Shown: one piece after another, positions 59,325 to 64,000 of the stretch
How positions within the stretch are numbered: the first letter of the stretch is position 1
Layout of the letters: each line of letters starts with the position of its first letter
Source: Botrytis cinerea B05.10
Taxonomy: Eukaryota > Ascomycota > Leotiomycetes > Helotiales > Sclerotiniaceae
Assembly (NCBI RefSeq): GCF_000143535.2
Contig: NC_037312.1
Coordinates: 2,914,001-2,978,000 of the forward strand
Reading direction: 5' to 3'
Length of the DNA: 64,000 bases
The notes under the pieces: model-generated
What the model was told of the DNA's origin: nothing
Databases searched by the model: none
The model's input: the letters and a program-made list of their open reading frames with translations, nothing else
Translations under genes and position numbers: made by a program

Positions 59325-61147
59325 ATGGCATCTAAGATGTAAGTTTTCTCTGTTAGAAGATCAATAACAATAAGTGTTGGCGGTATTTCTGCGCTTTCTG
59401 AGCTTGTTCTTCCAATCACCGTCGCATCCTAACTCGCCTCACCTTTTGCGAATGCAGCTAACTGATTCATAGAATTGTTCTTGGCGATGTGAACGGCCAT
59501 ATACGCAATGTCTTTACTAAACTAACGTCGCTGCAACTCAAGAACAACTTTGCCCTTGCGATCGTGGCTGGAAACCTTTTCGCGGAAGCTGAAGACACAG
59601 AAGCAGAAGATACTGTCACAGACCTCATTACGGGAAAGATACCCATACCATTACCGACATACTTTACTGTCGGATCATCACCTTTACCCAAAAGAATCAT
59701 AGAAAAGATCGAGAAAGATGAGGAGGTGGGTTCATTCACCCTTTGAACGCGGGGAATCCCAATACTCATTTGCTCTTAGATATGTCCAAACCTACACTAT
59801 CTCGCGAAGAGGAGTACTACGAAAACTTCGGAAGGTATTAAAATAGTTGCGCTCGGTGGTCAACTCGACGAGAATATAATCGGAGGTTTATCACAGGAAT
59901 CGTATCTACCTTTTCACACTGTTGGAGATGCGAAAGCTCTTCATGGAGCGCACACGGCGGATATTCTTTTGACAACGTCATGGCCAAAATCAATTCGAAC
60001 CGGTTCCAAAATACCAACTCCTGATGATGCGAAAGATCCTATTGCGGGAGATCATATCGCAGATCTTTGCGCAGCTTTGAAACCTCGTTATCACTTTTCT
60101 GTGTCTCCGGATTACTTCTATGAGCGAGAACCTTTCTTTCACACCCCAACTTCAGACGAACCTGACGTTCGACCCCTTACTCGATTTATTTCTTTGGCTC
60201 CTCATGGCAATCCCAGGAAACAGAAAGCCTTATATGCATTCACTTTACAAGCAACAGTCGATCCAACTGCCCCATTGCCAACTGGCACCACAGCATCGCC
60301 ATTTGTAGCTCGACCCAATGAGAGGAAACGAACGGCTCTTGAACCGGAACCATATTCTAGATATGGCGGTGGCAATGATCATAAACGCGGTCGTGGGCGT
60401 AGAGGTCAAAGACAACCACCTCCTGGGCCCGGTGAATGTTTTTTCTGTCTTTCAAATCCAAATCTGGCTACTCATCTTATTGCCTCGATTGGTGATGATG
60501 CATATTTGACAATTGCGAAAGGACCTTTGACTACAGCTACTACAAATGCTTCCTTGGGTATTAACTTTCCTGCACATGCTTTGATAATTCCACTCTCTCA
60601 CTCACCTACTTTGGCCCTGATCCCGGAGGAAGAGTCCAAAAACAACACCTACATTGAAATGAATAAATACAAAGAGGCGCTGCAGAAAATGATTGCACAA
60701 CGCAGCGAAAATAAGTTGGGCGCTGTTACTTATGAGATCAGTAAAGGCAATGGTGTTCATACACATTGGCAACTCATTCCTATGCCTATTGAAACTATTC
60801 AAAAGGGTCTTGTTGAAGCCGCCTTCCGAGTTGAAGCCGAAAATCTTCAATACCCAGCCTTCGAGGTAAGAGATCCAGAAATCGGTCAAAATGATGGCGA
60901 TTTCTTCCGCGTGTGGATCTGGACACCTCCTACCGAACAAGCTTCAGAGGGAACTACCAAATGCATTACAATGCCATTTGACTGGAATGTTCGCTTCAAT
61001 CTTCAATTTGGTAGAACGGTTTTAGCTAAACTTCTAAGTTTGGAAAAGAGAATCCAGTGGAGAGATTGTGCTCAAACAGAGGCCGAGGAGAAACAAGACG
61101 CTGAGTCTTTTAAGTCTGCTTTCAAGGAATTTGATTTCACGGATTGA
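59325..61147 (+). CDS. DRN1: CwfJ-family protein, Drn1/CWF19L1 type (544 aa)
   Basis: Three exons: 59325-59338 (14 nt), 59473-59725, 59780-61147. The tiny first exon supplies MASKI and restores the metallophosphoesterase-like opening KIIVLGDVNGHI. The introns are 134 and 54 nt; the second joins EKDEE to ICPNLHYLAK. N-terminal ~200 residues: the Drn1/CWF19L1 phosphoesterase-like domain (AIVAGNLFAE, PLPTYFTVGS, VALGGQLDE). The middle is Arg/Gly-rich (KRGRGRRGQRQ). CwfJ domain 1 begins PGPGECFFCL (Cys309, Cys312) and contains the HIT-like GNGVHTHWQL (His416, His418); CwfJ domain 2 follows (VRDPEIGQNDGDFFRVWIWT). Drn1 proteins act with the lariat-debranching enzyme in intron turnover. Drn1 is preferred over Cwf19 because of the N-terminal domain. 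Confidence 0.87.
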
Positions 61148-62470
61148 TCCGCATTTACATTTCATATCCAAGCGATTGGGCGCATACATGCATAGTTTGG
61201 GAGTTATTGCATATTTTTATTCATCATTACGAATATTTTTTCTGCTTATTATTGAATGGACGGTGGGAAAATCATTAAGCCAGCATACATACTATTTCTT
61301 TTTTTATTTATGGAGGACAGATAAGAACACCGATGCATGGTTGGTACGCATGATGGCGTTGAGGGGAATCATCTTTTCATTTTCAAACTTTGAAATTTTC
61401 ATCTAGGTTATGGGGGTATCGATCGATACTTCATGGATATCACGCATAGTCAATAGTCGATCAAATAAAAGCCTGTTTTTCTTTTTGCAAAGATTGCAGG
61501 AGTCGGCTCTTCAACCACATCGTCTTGATCGTCAATATTCAATTTGAATTTGAATTTGAATATCTTCATTAACCCTCTGTCCTTCTTCTTCTTCTTCTTC
61601 TACCACCATTCTTTTCCATCGCGTATTATTCAGTCCTTTGAATCACTCAATATATCTAGTCCGTGATACAATCATTCACAGCAACTTGAATTCGAATGTG
61701 AAGTTCATCTCTTTATGTGATTATAGCATCATATATATATATCGTGTGACTCTTTTATCTTCTATCCTGATTCCCTGTATCTGTTCTCTTCTTCTTCTTC
61801 TTCTTCCCCAGTCCCTCTCCTCCCGTAGATTATCTGTTACATATGTCTCAACTGGTGGATGAATAGGCACTTAAGATATAAAGATACAAAGCACTCAGAA
61901 TTCACAAATTCAGACTTCACATTCATTCCGCAGTACGAGTAACTAACTAACTAGCCATGAGTTTTAAATTCCAGATAAAGAATCAGGAAAGAAAAAAAGA
62001 GCGTAATTATTGAATACTCGAGTTAAAGATAGGTTTTTGGAAAAACTGTTAAGCAAGATAGATGGACAGACAGATAGACAGACAGACAGAATGGCTCTAC
62101 TATCTATCTATCTATCCATTTCATTCCACTGTAAAAAAATTCTATTTACTTGAATTTCCTTGAACTTAAATTTCTTCTTTCCTTCTCTCCACATCCTGAC
62201 TACCGTCTTCCTCGCTTTCGCAAATACGAGGTTCGAAATTCAAAATTCGAAATGACGAGGGAGGGTAGGTAGATAGGAGGTGATGTTTCCGAATACCGTA
62301 TCGCTTGTTTCTTTTTTCCTGTCGAATTGATGATAGCCAATTATGCACAGGGTGGTGATGGATGATGTCCTGCATTTATATCCTCCACCACCTTCCGATT
62401 TGTTAATCAACCCCGCTCCCCCCCTCCTGATTAAACACAAATCCCAGATCTTCTAATCTCCGTCTTCTCT
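61148..62470. other. Convergent 3' region with simple repeats
   Basis: 1.3 kb with no gene. (CTT)n stretches at about 61580-61605 and 61788-61806, GAATTTGAATTT units near 61540-61560, and an (AGAC)n / (TATC)n pair at about 62062-62116 of partly complementary type. Confidence 0.55.
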
Positions 62471-62983
62471 TCAACTATCAAGCTCCTTGTCCCTCATTGG
62501 AATCTCATATGATTCCACTTTCTCATGCTCCTCCTCATCCTCACCCTCTTTCTCCTCCTCATCCCTCCCCACAAAATGCAACCACCGACACCCCTCCGCA
62601 ACCCCCAACCTCCTCATTTCCCACTTCTCCTCCCCCTCACAAATCCATTCCTTCGCCATCTCTCCCTTAGTCACCCACTCATTTTCTTCTTCTTCTCCTC
62701 GCTCCAAATCGATATTCCACCAGTATTTTGATTGTCTCTTCTTATCTCCAACTGCAGCTCCATTCCCACGCCCCAAACCCAGCTCTGCGCGCGCCAGATC
62801 CAACGCCTCGAAATGAGACATGCGTTTCTTGAGATTGCGGGCCCAGAAATGAAAAATGCGGGTTCGGAGATAGAGGAAGAGAAAGCGGGGGATATAGAGG
62901 AGGGAGATGAAGAAGAGGGTTAGGAGGAGGGTGGTTATGGGGAAGGAGAAGATGGGGTAGGAGGCGAAGGATGTGGTGTTCAT
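62471..62983 (-). CDS. Putative small single-pass membrane protein (170 aa)
   Basis: The frame is open from a TTG at 63187; the start at ATG 62983 is preferred because it puts a hydrophobic segment near the N-terminus (residues about 12-40, SFPITTLLLTLFFISLLYIP), followed by a basic flank (RTRIFHFWARNLKKR). An alternative ATG is at 63142. The rest is charged (LERGEEEENEW, EEEKEGEDEEEHE) and probably cytosolic. No family recognised. Coding status is uncertain, as the opposite strand is also open. Confidence 0.45.
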   Translation of the reverse strand: MNTTSFASYPIFSFPITTLLLTLFFISLLYIPRFLFLYLRTRIFHFWARNLKKRMSHFEALDLARAELGLGRGNGAAVGDKKRQSKYWWNIDLERGEEEENEWVTKGEMAKEWICEGEEKWEMRRLGVAEGCRWLHFVGRDEEEKEGEDEEEHEKVESYEIPMRDKELDS

Positions 62984-64000
62984 GGTCTTGAGGGCGGTGG
63001 GTGGAGGGTTTGTTTTGAAGGGCTTGCGTTTCGAGATGTCTTGATGGTGAGATGATGGTGAGAAGATTGTGGGATTGTTCGAGTAGTGAGATGGGTAATA
63101 GGATTTTGAATGTTTTAGTGCTAGCCGGCGCTCAAAATGCATAAAGAGTAGTGAGATATTGTAGACAGGGTAGTTCAAAAGATGCAAGTTGATATGACGA
63201 TATAATAGTTAAATAATGAAGCCGATCGTGATATAATGCATACTGGAACCATACGGCGAATAGGTTTCTGATCAGTCTGCATGTTGTGGAAATTGGTGAC
63301 AATGTATTCACTTGCTAAACAGCCGTATGGATTCATCTCATATATGACTGTGGTAGTCATTTGCCATACTATGTATATGCCCAGAGAATTATGTATTCAC
63401 GGGAATGGGATTCATTCATTACCTAGCATAAAGTAGACAGAACTCTAGGTTCTTTGCCGTGGCAGTACCTAGGTGAGCAATAATTGAGGAGAAGAGCTTT
63501 GTGAAGTGATTATTATAACTCGCCAATCTCAAGAATATCAAGTGGGGAACTCTTGGGAAACTCAGAGGTGCAACAAAACTTTAAAAGAGATCTTCTAAAA
63601 TCGTCTATTTAATTCTCGGGGAACGCAGATATGCAACAAACCCCCAGTAGAATTTACCCAAGTCCATCATCGATTTAACTCTCGGGCAAGTCAGAGGTGC
63701 AACAGTACTTATAGGAGAACCCATTTAATTGATTCTGTAGAAACTCAGATATGCAACAAAATTTTAATAACACCCATATAATTTGTAGAATGAAATGAAA
63801 CGATCGTACTTTGAAGGGATCCTCAGGGTAGGAAGTTTCGGTTGGAATGAGCATTCACTCATTTTTTTTGAAACCCAAACACCACCATTCACCAGTCTGA
63901 CTTGGATATGGACTGTAATTTATCTGTGCTATAGGAAGGGAATGCTGCATTCAAACATTTGTGGCTGTTCATATGGGCACTCACTCGCGTTGTGTAGGAG
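62984..64000. other. Right-end intergenic region
   Basis: No gene supported. Holds the ~60-bp repeat array at 63545-63775. TATA-like AT-rich stretches occur throughout. Confidence 0.5.
63545..63775 (+). repeat. Degenerate ~60-bp repeat array, 4 units
   Basis: Cores CAGAGGTGCAAC (63563, 63692) alternate with CAGATATGCAAC (63625, 63746), each preceded by a CTC-x-GGG-x-AA-like block. The alternation suggests a two-unit (~125 bp) repeat that was itself duplicated. Confidence 0.7.

Overview
The window is nuclear DNA of a filamentous ascomycete. Genes are on both strands, introns are mostly 46-94 nt with GTAAGT/GTATGT donors and CTAAC-type branch points, and single-copy fungal housekeeping genes (UTP20, CUL3, ZIM17, ISC1, WDR5/Swd3, Drn1) sit among fungus-specific families. 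Several members of the 2EXR family point to Leotiomycetes, possibly Sclerotiniaceae-like; that placement is inference. Any supplied start at TTG/GTG was replaced by the first sensible ATG, and ORFs were joined across introns by reading phase and splice signals.

Layout. 1-12 kb is an accessory block: a 2EXR gene cut by the left edge, three intact 2EXR genes (1.2, 6.4 and 10.5 kb), a 2EXR pseudogene (8.5-9.8 kb), and an AAA-type protein with DUF7025-like region whose ATPase motifs are degenerate (3.1-6.1 kb). A further 2EXR gene lies at 25.2 kb. From 12.6 to 20.1 kb are a 5'-incomplete spliced fragment of unknown family, a type II NADH dehydrogenase and a SNF2-type helicase. About 5 kb (20.1-25.2 kb) holds nothing I can call. 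From 26.6 to 38.9 kb are a candidate cysteine-rich small protein, a WDR5/Swd3 WD40 protein, ISC1, a charged hypothetical protein, a Nim-like FMN-binding protein, an amidase and a Zn2Cys6 regulator.

38.9-45.3 kb is decayed and repeat-rich: a broken TAP-type alpha/beta-hydrolase lies between two diverged copies of a ~300 bp repeat, followed by a 79-bp duplication, a G-rich tract and a 156-nt pure polypurine minisatellite. 45.3-61.1 kb is a conserved block: CUL3, ZIM17, UTP20 and a Drn1/CWF19L1-type protein. The right end holds a small putative membrane protein and a degenerate ~60-bp repeat array.

Functional themes: ribosome biogenesis and RNA processing (UTP20 and Drn1 are divergent and share 524 bp upstream), ubiquitination (CUL3), mitochondrial chaperoning and respiration (ZIM17, NDH-2), sphingolipid breakdown (ISC1), chromatin (SNF2, WDR5), and an expanding and decaying 2EXR family. 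No tRNA, rRNA, CRISPR or intact transposon was seen.
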